Source of the DNA: Micromonospora luteifusca
GTDB lineage: Bacteria > Actinomycetota > Actinomycetes > Mycobacteriales > Micromonosporaceae
Assembly (NCBI RefSeq): GCF_016907275.1
Contig: NZ_JAFBBP010000001.1
Coordinates: 5,260,001 to 5,324,000, forward strand
Reading direction: 5' to 3'
Length of the DNA stretch: 64,000 nucleotides
The translations under genes and the position numbers were made by a program. Positions within the stretch are counted from its first letter, which is position 1, and every line of letters begins with the position of its first letter. This document shows, piece after piece, positions 33,934 through 42,479 of the stretch. The notes under the pieces were generated by a model that was not told the origin of the DNA, ran no database searches, and was given only the letters and a program-made list of their open reading frames with translations.

Positions 33934-36900
33934 CTAGGGCCGGACCCGACCACCAACCCCGAGGTGGGTCAGCGAGCGGGCGACCAGGTCATCGCGGGCC
34001 GCCGGAGGCAGGCCCTCCAGCCCGAAGCCCAGGTACACCGTGTCGCCGGTGACCACCACCGAGCCCTCCTCGAACGCCTGCTGGCTGCGCGACCAGTCGT
34101 TGGCGTTGCCACCGGACCCGGCCGGTGGCCCGGCCACCGTCCAGCCGCCCAGGTCGGCCGACCCGAACGAGGTCTCCGCCACGGTCGAACCGTCGACCAG
34201 CACCCGGGCGTCGTCCAGGAAGACGCCGAGACCCTGCGTGGACCAGTCCGAGGCGTACGTGATCGAGACCTCGACCTGCTTGCCGGCGTAGCTGGACAGG
34301 TCGACCGCGAACTCCTTCCAGCCGTTCGACGTCCCGGTCGCGGCGTTCCAACTGCCGGTGCTTCCGGTGGGGGAGCAGCCCGCACCCTGGTAGTGGGTGA
34401 GGAACGGGTGCAGCTCGTCCCAACCGCTGGTGCAGCTCTCGCCGGTGACCGTGCTGGTCTTGCCGTTGGTGTCCGGCAAGGTCGTCCAGTTGTCGCTGCC
34501 CACCTCGTGCGCCTCGACGAAGAGGAAGTCCCAGTTCTGCTCGATCTCGTACGAGGTGAAGAAGCGCAGCTCACCACTGCTCGCCCCGGTGAGGTCCACC
34601 GTGCGGGTCAGCCGCTTGTACGACTCGTCGGCCTGCCCGCTGTGCAGGTACCACTCACCCGTACGCGGATCGAACGGCGCGCCGCCCGGCCGCGTCCAGC
34701 CCACCGGAGCGGAGCTGGCGAACTGTGGGAACTCGTCCGGTGGCAGGAAGCTCGACGTGGTCAGGAACGACGCGGTGTGCGTCTGGTTCTCCGCCGACCC
34801 GGGCGCGTTGAGTTGCCCGCTGAAGCCGGTGAACGGGGCGGCGGTCCCGGCGACCGGGTACGACTCCCCCTCCGGGGCGGTTCCGCCGTCGCTGACGTAG
34901 GTGTGCGCGCCCAGCCAGTACTGCTGGAAGTCGTTCAACAACGGCAGGCAGCTCAGGGCCTCGGCGTCGGTGCACTCCGGCGGCGCGTCCGGGTTGTAGA
35001 CGTACGACCCGTTGGCGCCCTGCGCGTACAGCGCGTACTGGCCGCTGACCAGCAGCTTGCCACCCTCGTTCAGGTAGTCCCGCACGGCCAGCTCGGTGTC
35101 CAGCGCCGCCCTGGCCGTGGTGCCGGGCACCTGGCCGGGGGAGCGCAGGATCACGTCGTCACCGGTTTCCCAGACCACCGCCTTGTAGTGCGACAGCACG
35201 CCGAGCGGGTGTGGCGCCTTGCGGCCCATCGCGTCGAAGTCGTACACGTCGCTGCTGCGCCCGGCGGCGCTCAGCGACGCGGCGACCTCGTCGGCGTACT
35301 TCGCGGTGGTGCCGGTCTGCGCCGGGCTGAGGCCGGTGACGTCCTCCATCGCGAGGACCAGCACGTCACCGCCGATGTCGTTGTGCACCCGGTAGGTGAA
35401 GTGTTCACTGGCGACCACCCCGGCACGCGGTTTGTTGCCGGTGAACCAGACCTCGACCCGGTCACCCGGCTTCGTGCCGGTGACCGTGCCGCGCAGTTCG
35501 GCGTAGTAGTCGTCGTGCGTGTCGCCGTACCGCTCGCCGCCGCGCCACTCGCGGACCGCGACGGTCTTCGGGCGCCCGCCGTTGACCAGGTAGTGCATCC
35601 GTACGTTCTTCAGCGAACGACGGGTGATCGAGGCGACCTGCTGGGTGCGCCCGTACGAGGTGTCGAACGTGTCCACCTCGAAATCCGGGGTGCTCCGACC
35701 GACGACCGACACCGGTTCGTCCGGGTCCGCCGCCGACTTCGCCACGGCCAGCGCGAACGGCAGGTTCTTGCTCACCTCGCCGGCGATGAGGGCCTCGTCG
35801 TCGGGGAAGATGAAGCCGCTGACGCAGTCCTCCGGGCGCCACTCGTCGTCCGGGTCGACCGCCGAGGCTGCTTCGCAGGTGGACATTTCCGGGGTGAAGC
35901 CCAACGTGCCGTACTTGACGGTGGCGTGGCTGTCGGTGTCGCCGTTGGTGGTGTACAGCTCGGCGGAGATGTCCGGGTCGTAGCCGGGCACCGCGGGGTG
36001 CGCGTCGTCACCGGCCATCGCCTCGTAGATGACGTCGTCCGGGGTGGGGGTGCTCACCTGCCAGCCGACGCCGTAGAGCAGCAACTCGGCCGCCGAGTGG
36101 TAGTTGACGAAGAACTCGAAGCCGACCCGCTTGAAGAGCCGGTCCAGGGCGACGGTCTCCGGCTCCGAGTTGGGGCCGGGGCCACGGTAGGTCTCGCTGT
36201 TCGGTTCGGGTGACGAGCCCTCGTTGTCGTAACCCCACTTGTAGCTGAAGTTGCGGTTGAGGTCGACGCCGTCGCCCGAGGTGATCTGCCCGTCGCCGTT
36301 GTTGTCGCGCAGGTTCTTGCGCCAGAGCCGGTTGCCGGGGGTGAAGGTGTGGTCGTAGCCGTCCGGGTTGGCGACCGGCAGGAACCACAGCTCGGTCGTG
36401 TCCAGAAGACGGGTGATCTCTCGGTCGGTGCCGTAGCTGTCCAGCACGTGGTGCATCAGCCGGCGGGTCATCTCCGGCGTGATCCACTCGCGGGCGTGCT
36501 GCGTACCGGCGTACAGCACCGCGGGTCGTTTCCCGTCCGCTACGCTCCGCGCGTTCTTGGTGACCTTCACGGCGAGGATCGGCTGGCCGTGCTGGCTGCG
36601 GCCGACAGTCTCCACCTTGGTCAGCTTCGGATAACGGGCGGCGGTGGCGTTCAACTCGTCCCGGAGGCCGCCCGGCTCACCGTAGGGGCGGAACGCCGTC
36701 CAGCCGGCCGCGGCCTGCTCCCGCAGCGCCTGCGACGCGTCCTTGCCGTGCACCTTCTTCACCGACAGCGGGACGCCCTTGTCGGTCAACCGCTTGGCCT
36801 GCCGGCGGCTGAGCACCGTCTCGACCGCCGTGCGGCCGGACGAGTCCATCTTCGCGTCGTGGCCGAGGTCGACCCCCGCCGCGCGCAGTTGATCCCGCTG

Positions 36901-37044
36901 TTTCGCGTCGACCGTGCCGACGTACACCTCCAGGCCGTCGCGTGCGCCCGGGTCGGACGGTGGCTTCGCGCTTGCCGGCGGGGTTATCGCCAGTGCGCCG
37001 AGCAGGGTGACCACGCTGGCGATCGCCAGTCGTCTCGGTCTCAT
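33934..37044 (-). CDS. Large secreted M14 zinc carboxypeptidase
   Basis: This is a 1036-residue exported protein. A Sec signal peptide covers residues 1 to about 26 (...ITPPASAK), then a propeptide-like region to about 120. The M14 domain has zinc ligands His183/Glu186 (TQHAREW) and His316 (NYHSAAE), substrate-binding Asn263/Arg264 (DLNRNF) and catalytic Glu386 (GFTPEMS). Some 600 further residues follow. They include a Rossmann-like block and beta-sandwich regions similar in style to the MAM-like domain of immune-inhibitor-A proteases (SYEIEQNWDFLFVEAHEVG). The ATG at 37044 has an AAGGAGG site. It probably digests peptides outside the cell. It is unlinked to its neighbours. Confidence 0.9.
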   Translation of the reverse strand: MRPRRLAIASVVTLLGALAITPPASAKPPSDPGARDGLEVYVGTVDAKQRDQLRAAGVDLGHDAKMDSSGRTAVETVLSRRQAKRLTDKGVPLSVKKVHGKDASQALREQAAAGWTAFRPYGEPGGLRDELNATAARYPKLTKVETVGRSQHGQPILAVKVTKNARSVADGKRPAVLYAGTQHAREWITPEMTRRLMHHVLDSYGTDREITRLLDTTELWFLPVANPDGYDHTFTPGNRLWRKNLRDNNGDGQITSGDGVDLNRNFSYKWGYDNEGSSPEPNSETYRGPGPNSEPETVALDRLFKRVGFEFFVNYHSAAELLLYGVGWQVSTPTPDDVIYEAMAGDDAHPAVPGYDPDISAELYTTNGDTDSHATVKYGTLGFTPEMSTCEAASAVDPDDEWRPEDCVSGFIFPDDEALIAGEVSKNLPFALAVAKSAADPDEPVSVVGRSTPDFEVDTFDTSYGRTQQVASITRRSLKNVRMHYLVNGGRPKTVAVREWRGGERYGDTHDDYYAELRGTVTGTKPGDRVEVWFTGNKPRAGVVASEHFTYRVHNDIGGDVLVLAMEDVTGLSPAQTGTTAKYADEVAASLSAAGRSSDVYDFDAMGRKAPHPLGVLSHYKAVVWETGDDVILRSPGQVPGTTARAALDTELAVRDYLNEGGKLLVSGQYALYAQGANGSYVYNPDAPPECTDAEALSCLPLLNDFQQYWLGAHTYVSDGGTAPEGESYPVAGTAAPFTGFSGQLNAPGSAENQTHTASFLTTSSFLPPDEFPQFASSAPVGWTRPGGAPFDPRTGEWYLHSGQADESYKRLTRTVDLTGASSGELRFFTSYEIEQNWDFLFVEAHEVGSDNWTTLPDTNGKTSTVTGESCTSGWDELHPFLTHYQGAGCSPTGSTGSWNAATGTSNGWKEFAVDLSSYAGKQVEVSITYASDWSTQGLGVFLDDARVLVDGSTVAETSFGSADLGGWTVAGPPAGSGGNANDWSRSQQAFEEGSVVVTGDTVYLGFGLEGLPPAARDDLVARSLTHLGVGGRVRP

Positions 37045-37328
37045 CGCGCCTCCTTGGGTGAAGGACCTGTAGGCGCGAGCCTTCGGTGCGGGCTGACCGA
37101 TGTCAATCAGTCGATGGGTGCGCGGTGGCTGACCGTGTCGATATCGCTGCCCACGGCGACGGCCGGGGCATGGTTGGCCGACGCGCCGCGAAGGCGCGGT
37201 ATGCCACACGAGGGATAGTTGCTCTTCGCTATTCGCATTTAATCGTATACCCGGAAAAAGCCGACAAATGACACGTACGCTCGCTCGTGTCCGCCGTAGC
37301 CCGACGGAGCCAGGTGAGGGAAGGTTCG

Positions 37329-37391
37329 ATGCGTCCGATTCGCAGTGTGGCCCAGCAAAGCACCGCCGCTGCCGGGCGGTGCAGAGCCTGA
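37329..37391 (+). CDS. Possible 20-residue coupling ORF upstream of an acetyltransferase gene
   Basis: ATG 37329 is preceded at 4 nt by a strong AGGGAAGG ribosome site (37317-37324). Its TGA (37389-37391) shares the A with the ATG at 37391 of the next gene (TGATG). The product would be MRPIRSVAQQSTAAAGRCRA. The acetyltransferase start itself lacks a ribosome site, so ribosomes finishing this ORF could restart there. The alternative is that the acetyltransferase simply starts further upstream at 37268. Confidence 0.4.
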   Translation: MRPIRSVAQQSTAAAGRCRA

Positions 37392-38071
37392 TGCTCGTGT
37401 CGACGCACCGCCCCGGACGCGTGGTCGCGGCGGTCGCCCGTTTCCTGGATCTTCTCTGGTCCAGTGGCACGCGGGCCCGCAGGGCTGTACGAGGACTGGC
37501 GTCCGCTAGCCGGTTCGCCGCCCGGGGGGACAACTTCACCTTCGACCCGGACGGCGTCTACACCTACGAGACGATCGAGGTCGGCCGCAACGTCGACCTG
37601 GGTCACCGTCCGGTCATCATGGCTGCTCGATCCCGGATCCGTATAGGTGACAACGTCATGTTCGGGCCCGAGGTCACCATCCGCGGCGGCAACCACCGGA
37701 TCGACCAGGTCGGCGCGCCCATGATCGCCGTTGGGAAGCGCCCCTCTGATGAGGCCCTCGATCGGGGGGTCACGATCGGCGACGACGTGTGGGTGGGCAC
37801 CCGAGCCGTCATCCTGCACGGCGTGACGATCGGCCGGGGCGCGGTGATCGGGGCGGGCTCCGTGGTGACCCGTCCGGTGCCGCCGTACGCGGTGGCCGCC
37901 GGCAACCCGGCCCGACTGATCCGCCTGCGCTGGCCGGTAGAGACGATCATCTCTCACGAGCAGCAGCTCTATTCGCCCGAACAGCGGCTCACCCCGGCAG
38001 AGTTGGCGGCGTTGGCGGACCTCGCGGGGTCCGAGACACGGCCTACCTCAGCCGTAGCGGCCCGTCGCTGA
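37391..38071 (+). CDS. Hexapeptide-repeat acyltransferase (sugar O-acetyltransferase type)
   Basis: This protein of about 226 residues has a left-handed beta-helix. Hexapeptide turns include IEVGRNVDLG, IRIGDNVMFG, VTIGDDVWVG and VTIGRGAVIGAGSVV, ending in the typical AAGNPARLIRL. The acetyl-CoA-dependent active-site histidine is probably in RGGNHRID. Such NodL/LacA/WbbJ-type enzymes acetylate sugars of surface polysaccharides. It is the first gene of the glycan locus. The start is uncertain: ATG 37391 is used because it is coupled by TGATG to a short upstream ORF with a strong ribosome site, whereas ATG 37268 gives a non-conserved N-terminal extension. AT-rich promoter-like DNA lies at 37205-37265. 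Confidence 0.8.
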   Translation: MLVSTHRPGRVVAAVARFLDLLWSSGTRARRAVRGLASASRFAARGDNFTFDPDGVYTYETIEVGRNVDLGHRPVIMAARSRIRIGDNVMFGPEVTIRGGNHRIDQVGAPMIAVGKRPSDEALDRGVTIGDDVWVGTRAVILHGVTIGRGAVIGAGSVVTRPVPPYAVAAGNPARLIRLRWPVETIISHEQQLYSPEQRLTPAELAALADLAGSETRPTSAVAARR

Positions 38072-38201
38072 TCGTCGAGCCCGGCGCCTGGTCGACCGGC
38101 CACGCCGTCGATCGGTATTCTTGCGATGACGATGCGTGACAGTCGTTGAGGAAGGTCGTTGGACCGGATGACCAATCCACGGGGCCGTGAAGGCGGAACG
38201 A

Positions 38202-39149
38202 ATGCGACTACTCATCACCGGTGGTGCCGGCTTCATCGGTTCCAACCTCGTCCGTGCCGCGACTCTGCATCGCACCGTCACCGACATTCGGATCCTCGAT
38301 GATCTGGTAACGGGTCGGATGAGCAACCTCGACGGTCTCGACGTGGAGACGATCCCGGGTTCGATGCTCGACGACGAGGCACTGGACCGGGCGATGACCG
38401 ACCGGGATGCGGTAGTGCACCTGGCGGCGCTGCCCAGCGTGCCGCGTTCGTTGCGCGATCCGATCGCCTCACACCACGCAAACGCCACCGGCACGCTTCG
38501 GGTGCTGGAAGCCGCTCGCCGGCACGACGTGGGCTACGTCGTCGTCGCGTCCTCCTCGTCGGTCTACGGCGCCAATCCGGTGCTGCCGAAGACCGAGCTG
38601 GCCTGGACCCGCCCGCTCAGTCCATACGCGGTGAGCAAACTGGCCACCGAGGCCTACGCCTTGGCGTACCAGGCATCCTTCGGTCTGCCCACCCTCGCCT
38701 TCCGATTCTTCAACGTGTACGGCCCGGCCCAGCGGCACGATCACGGCTACGCGGCTGTCATCCCCCGCTTCGTCGACGCGGCACTGCGCGGTGAGCCCAT
38801 CGAGCTCCACGGAGATGGTCGGCAGTCGCGCGACTTCACCTACGTCGAAACGGTCTGTGCGGTGCTACTCGACGCGGTGGAGCGCTCGGTCTCCCATCCA
38901 CAGCCGGTCAATCTCGCCTTCGGCGCTCGAGCGGAGTTGCTCACGGTGGTGTCCGAGCTGGAGCAGATCATCGGCCGTCCGATCGCGCGGCGCCACGTGG
39001 CGCCGCGCGGCGGGGACGTCCGACACTCCGAGGCCGACAACAGGCTGCTGCGCTCGCTCTTCCCGGACGTGGTGCCAACTCCCCGGATGAACGGATTGCG
39101 GGCGACCGTGGAGTGGTTCGAGACGCATGTGTTGAAGCAGCGGGCCTGA
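38202..39149 (+). CDS. NAD-dependent nucleotide-sugar epimerase/dehydratase
   Basis: This is a 315-residue extended SDR. The NAD loop TGGAGFIGSN is at 6-15, catalytic Tyr142/Lys146 lie in SPYAVSK, and the active-site serines in ASSSSVYG. The RFFNVYGPAQ block and the C-terminal substrate domain match UDP-glucose/GlcNAc 4-epimerase-like proteins. Exact specificity (GalE, Gne or dTDP-glucose dehydratase type) is not resolved. The ATG at 38202 is preceded by AGGCGGA, while a GTG 15 nt upstream is in frame but less well placed. Its stop overlaps the flippase ATG (TGATG), so the two are coupled. Confidence 0.88.
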   Translation: MRLLITGGAGFIGSNLVRAATLHRTVTDIRILDDLVTGRMSNLDGLDVETIPGSMLDDEALDRAMTDRDAVVHLAALPSVPRSLRDPIASHHANATGTLRVLEAARRHDVGYVVVASSSSVYGANPVLPKTELAWTRPLSPYAVSKLATEAYALAYQASFGLPTLAFRFFNVYGPAQRHDHGYAAVIPRFVDAALRGEPIELHGDGRQSRDFTYVETVCAVLLDAVERSVSHPQPVNLAFGARAELLTVVSELEQIIGRPIARRHVAPRGGDVRHSEADNRLLRSLFPDVVPTPRMNGLRATVEWFETHVLKQRA

Positions 39150-40672
39150 TGGTCGATCGGCCTCCAGCGGTCGGGGCGGGTCCGTCCGTCCTGGTCGGCA
39201 AGGCCGGCGGCGCTTCCGCGGCAACCACGTCGGAGGCGCGGACCGCTACAGCGGGACCGGGATCACGTGACGGCGACCAGTCGGTGGCGCGGCGGTCCCG
39301 TGGTCGCGCGCTGGTCACCGGCATCGCCTCATCGCTGGCGGGCAAGGCCGTCGGCCTGGCCGCGCCACTGCTGATCACCCCAGTGGCCTTCCGCTATCTC
39401 GGCGCCGAGCGGTACGGCATGTGGATGGCGATCTCCTCATTGACCGCGATGGCGCTGTTTGCCGACTTCGGGCTCGGTAACGGCCTGCTCACGCGGCTTT
39501 CTCGGTTGTATGCCACCGGCGAAGGACGCGCGGCTGCCCGGGAGATAGCGAGTGCGTACGCCCTGCTCGGTACGTTGTCCGTGGCGCTACTACTGGTGTT
39601 GTTGGTGACCGTCCGGCTGGTCCCCTGGCCGACGTTACTGAACGTCGAGGACCCGGCGGTGGCCCGGGACGCCCGAGCGGTGGTGTTGCTCTGCTTCGGT
39701 GCCTTCCTGGTCAACATCCCGCTGGCCCTCATTCAGCGGGTGCAGTACGCCCACCAACAGGTCGCCCAAAGTAACCTCTGGCAAGCTGTTGGAAGTATTG
39801 CTTCCGCTGGCCTGGTGGTGACCGCCGTCGCCGCGCACGCCAGTCCGCCGTTGGTGATTGCGGCTGCGGTGCTCGCCGTGCCCTTGGTGAACCTCGCCAA
39901 CTCAATCTGCTACTTCGGCTGGCAGGACCCCAGCCTTCGACCACGCGTCAGAGACGTGCGTGCTCCGGTAGCGCGTGGACTGCTCCGGTTGGGGGCCCGG
40001 TTCTTCGCGCTCTCCTTGTTGAGTTCCGTCGCCCTCAACATCGACGGCTTCCTGGTCGGCCGGGTGCTCGGCCTGCATGCGGCTGCGAACTACGCAGTGA
40101 TACTGCGGATGTTCGCGGTGCTGGCCCTGTTCGTGACCCTGGTGAACCTGCCGCTGTGGCCGGCGAACGGCGAGGCGCTTGCTCGGGGAGATGTGGCCTG
40201 GGTGCGGCGCAGCACCAGACGGATGGCCTGCCTGTCTGCGGCGGCGGTAACTCTGCCTGCCCTGTGCCTTGTCCTGACCGGCAACGATATTTTGCGGATC
40301 TGGGTACGTTCGGACGACCTCGAACGGATGCCGGCTTCGCTGTTCGGCGCGCTTGCCGCGTGGTCGTTCCTCGTCGCTGTGGCGGCACCACTCTTCATGG
40401 TGCAGAACAGCGTCGGGCTGCTGAGGCCGCAGTTCGTCGGATGGGGAGCCTGCCTGGCCGTCGCCGTACCGCTGAAGATCTTTCTGGCGACGAGGGTGGG
40501 CCTGTCCGGTGTGGCGATCGCCGCGGCGATGTCGTACGGGATCACCGTGCTTCCAGCCGCCGTCGTCGGGTACCGCAGGGCACTGGCCGCCGTTCCAACG
40601 AACGAGTCAAGTCCTTTCCGGATGGAGCGTGATGACAAGTACACTCCGCGGCATCTTCGCCGCCCTGCGTGA
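39149..40672 (+). CDS. Wzx-type polysaccharide flippase (MOP superfamily)
   Basis: This is a 507-residue protein with 12-14 predicted membrane helices. It starts with a hydrophilic region of about 60 residues and then KAVGLAAPLLITPVAFRYLGAERYGMW, a stretch typical of oligosaccharide flippases (RfbX/MATE-like). It would translocate undecaprenyl-linked repeat units for polymerisation by the Wzy-like protein encoded at 44999-46411. Translation is coupled to the epimerase by TGATG, and the 3' end overlaps the next acetyltransferase gene by 41 bp. Third codon positions are less GC-biased here than in the glycogen genes, as is common in exchanged glycan loci. Confidence 0.85.
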   Translation: MVDRPPAVGAGPSVLVGKAGGASAATTSEARTATAGPGSRDGDQSVARRSRGRALVTGIASSLAGKAVGLAAPLLITPVAFRYLGAERYGMWMAISSLTAMALFADFGLGNGLLTRLSRLYATGEGRAAAREIASAYALLGTLSVALLLVLLVTVRLVPWPTLLNVEDPAVARDARAVVLLCFGAFLVNIPLALIQRVQYAHQQVAQSNLWQAVGSIASAGLVVTAVAAHASPPLVIAAAVLAVPLVNLANSICYFGWQDPSLRPRVRDVRAPVARGLLRLGARFFALSLLSSVALNIDGFLVGRVLGLHAAANYAVILRMFAVLALFVTLVNLPLWPANGEALARGDVAWVRRSTRRMACLSAAAVTLPALCLVLTGNDILRIWVRSDDLERMPASLFGALAAWSFLVAVAAPLFMVQNSVGLLRPQFVGWGACLAVAVPLKIFLATRVGLSGVAIAAAMSYGITVLPAAVVGYRRALAAVPTNESSPFRMERDDKYTPRHLRRPA

Positions 40673-41195
40673 CCGACGAGCAGCGGCCCGCAATCCAGAA
40701 GAGTTTGCGCGTTCGATTGGCGTAAATCTGCGTGGACGAGTGCGTTTCTACGGCATCGACCGGAGCATGTTCGGTTCGGAGCCCTGGATGGTCACTCTGG
40801 GCGACAACGTTTATGTGACGGCAGGAGTTCAATTCGTCACCCATGACGGGGGCACCCTCATCCTGCGAAAGGAGCATCCCGATCTTGAGTGGACCGCGCC
40901 CATCAGTGTCGGCGACGACGTCTACATCGGCGTGCGGACGATCATCCTTCCCGGTGTGCGGATCGGTAATCGGTGCGTCATCGGGGCCGGCTCGGTGGTC
41001 ACCCGTGACATCCCGGCTAACAGCGTGGCCGCAGGTGTGCCGGCCAGGGTGGTCCGCAGCATGGACGAGTACCTCGCGATGATGAAAGCCAAGTCGCTTG
41101 GTTGCGGTCACCTGCCGGCGCAGGAGAAGGCCGAAGTCATTCGCCAGATATACGGTGTTGCTGGGCTTGACGGGCTGCCTAACGGTCGGCGATAA
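40632..41195 (+). CDS. Hexapeptide-repeat acyltransferase, second copy
   Basis: This is a 187-residue left-handed beta-helix acetyltransferase with turns VTLGDNVYVTAG, ISVGDDVYIGVR and VRIGNRCVIGAGSVV, and the terminal AAGVPARVV. The probable catalytic His lies in QFVTHDGGT. A short C-terminal helical extension (EYLAMMKAKSLG) is typical of the WbbJ/CapG-type maltose O-acetyltransferase relatives. The ATG at 40632 has a GGAG site and overlaps the flippase gene by 41 bp. Its 3' end overlaps the oppositely transcribed glycosyltransferase gene by 17 bp. It probably acetylates a sugar of the exported polymer. Confidence 0.85.
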   Translation: MTSTLRGIFAALRDRRAAARNPEEFARSIGVNLRGRVRFYGIDRSMFGSEPWMVTLGDNVYVTAGVQFVTHDGGTLILRKEHPDLEWTAPISVGDDVYIGVRTIILPGVRIGNRCVIGAGSVVTRDIPANSVAAGVPARVVRSMDEYLAMMKAKSLGCGHLPAQEKAEVIRQIYGVAGLDGLPNGRR

Positions 41196-42435
41196 CGGCT
41201 TCGCGACCAGTCACGAAATTGCTCACCTCGGTGGCACGGAACTGGTAGTCGAATTTCCACGCTCCTTCACGGGACCGGCGACTCATCCACCGCCACTGCT
41301 CGTCATCCAGGGCCAGTGCGCGTTCGATCCCGTTCCGGACGTCGTCCGGCCCCGGTCCGCTGAGCACGATGCCCTCCCGGCCGTCGGTGATGTAACGAGC
41401 AAGGTCGCTGGTGTGGTTCAGGATTACGGGGCATCCGGCGGCCAGGCTTTCGGGCACCTTCGACGGGAAGCCGGCCTCGGCGTAACCTCCCCGAGGGCGA
41501 ACCAGCACCGAGAAGTGCGCCGCGCCCAGCTCGGCGAGGATTCGGTAGCGCGGTACGCGGCCGAGGAAGGTGATCTGGTCGCCGAACTCCGCCACCGCGC
41601 CGCCCTCCAGGTCGGACAGGGAGGTTGCCTGTGCCCGCGTCATTCCGGCGATGGTCAGGTGCACCCGCTGACGGTCGGGCGGCGAGAGCCGGCGAATGCC
41701 CGCCAGGATCACGCCGAGTGGGTCCTTGGCACCGGCCGTACCGGCGTACAGCAGCCGAAGGCCGTCCCGAATAGGTGGTGGTGCGGGCGGCCCGTAGTCA
41801 GCGCAGTCGACCTGCGGAGGTACGACCAAGACCGGTTTGCCGCGCCGTGCGTAGTGGCGCTCAAGTGCCGTGGAGATGGCGATGATCCGGTCTGCCAGCC
41901 GGGCAGCCAGGAACGAGTGCCACCGATGCCGGATGAAATAGGGCGTCAGGCGCCCATGGCGGAACTGCGCGGAGTCGTGTCGTTCGACGACATCCACCGT
42001 CAGCGGGCATTGCAGTGTCGAGCGCAGCACCGCCCACGTGGTCAGATTCCACAGTCCTACCGGGAGATAGACGCCATGCAGGTCGCCCCGTCGTATGCCC
42101 GCTCGTCGCAGTGCCGCCAGCACTCGAAGGGCCCGGCCCTGCCGGTGCACCCACCGACGAATCTGGTTTCCCCCACCCCGCGAGAGCGTGATCAGTTGCA
42201 GGCCGGGTGGCAGTTGGGGAGCCGGATCGGGTCGGCTCCCATCGTTCGGCCAGTCGTTGACGACCAGGGTCGGAGTGCCCGGGGGGGTCGCGGAGCGAGC
42301 CAGCTGGAGCATCCGATTCGACATCGCATCACCGTGTGGGAACCGGAAGGCCGCGATGACCAACAGGCGGGGCGTGGTTGCGCCGGGGGGAGCGATGGGT
42401 TGAGCCTGAAACGCGACGGTCTCCTGTCTCTCCAT
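41179..42435 (-). CDS. GT4-family glycosyltransferase A
   Basis: This glycosyltransferase of about 418 residues has the GT-B fold. The N-terminal half ends in DVVERHDSAQF and IAISTALERHYARRG. The C-terminal half has a donor-binding region LLYAGTAGAKDPLGVIL and the EX7E-like stretch GYAEAGFPSKVPESLAAGCPVILNHTSD. The start is uncertain among in-frame ATGs at 42435, 42444 and 42501. An AAAAAGGG site fits 42435 best. It is the only glycosyltransferase in this block on the minus strand and is divergent from GT B (45-bp gap). Donor and acceptor sugars are unknown. Confidence 0.83.
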   Translation of the reverse strand: MERQETVAFQAQPIAPPGATTPRLLVIAAFRFPHGDAMSNRMLQLARSATPPGTPTLVVNDWPNDGSRPDPAPQLPPGLQLITLSRGGGNQIRRWVHRQGRALRVLAALRRAGIRRGDLHGVYLPVGLWNLTTWAVLRSTLQCPLTVDVVERHDSAQFRHGRLTPYFIRHRWHSFLAARLADRIIAISTALERHYARRGKPVLVVPPQVDCADYGPPAPPPIRDGLRLLYAGTAGAKDPLGVILAGIRRLSPPDRQRVHLTIAGMTRAQATSLSDLEGGAVAEFGDQITFLGRVPRYRILAELGAAHFSVLVRPRGGYAEAGFPSKVPESLAAGCPVILNHTSDLARYITDGREGIVLSGPGPDDVRNGIERALALDDEQWRWMSRRSREGAWKFDYQFRATEVSNFVTGREAVIADR

Positions 42436-42479
42436 GCCATCCATCCCTTTTTGAGGGTGTCCTAGGGCATTAGAGGCTA

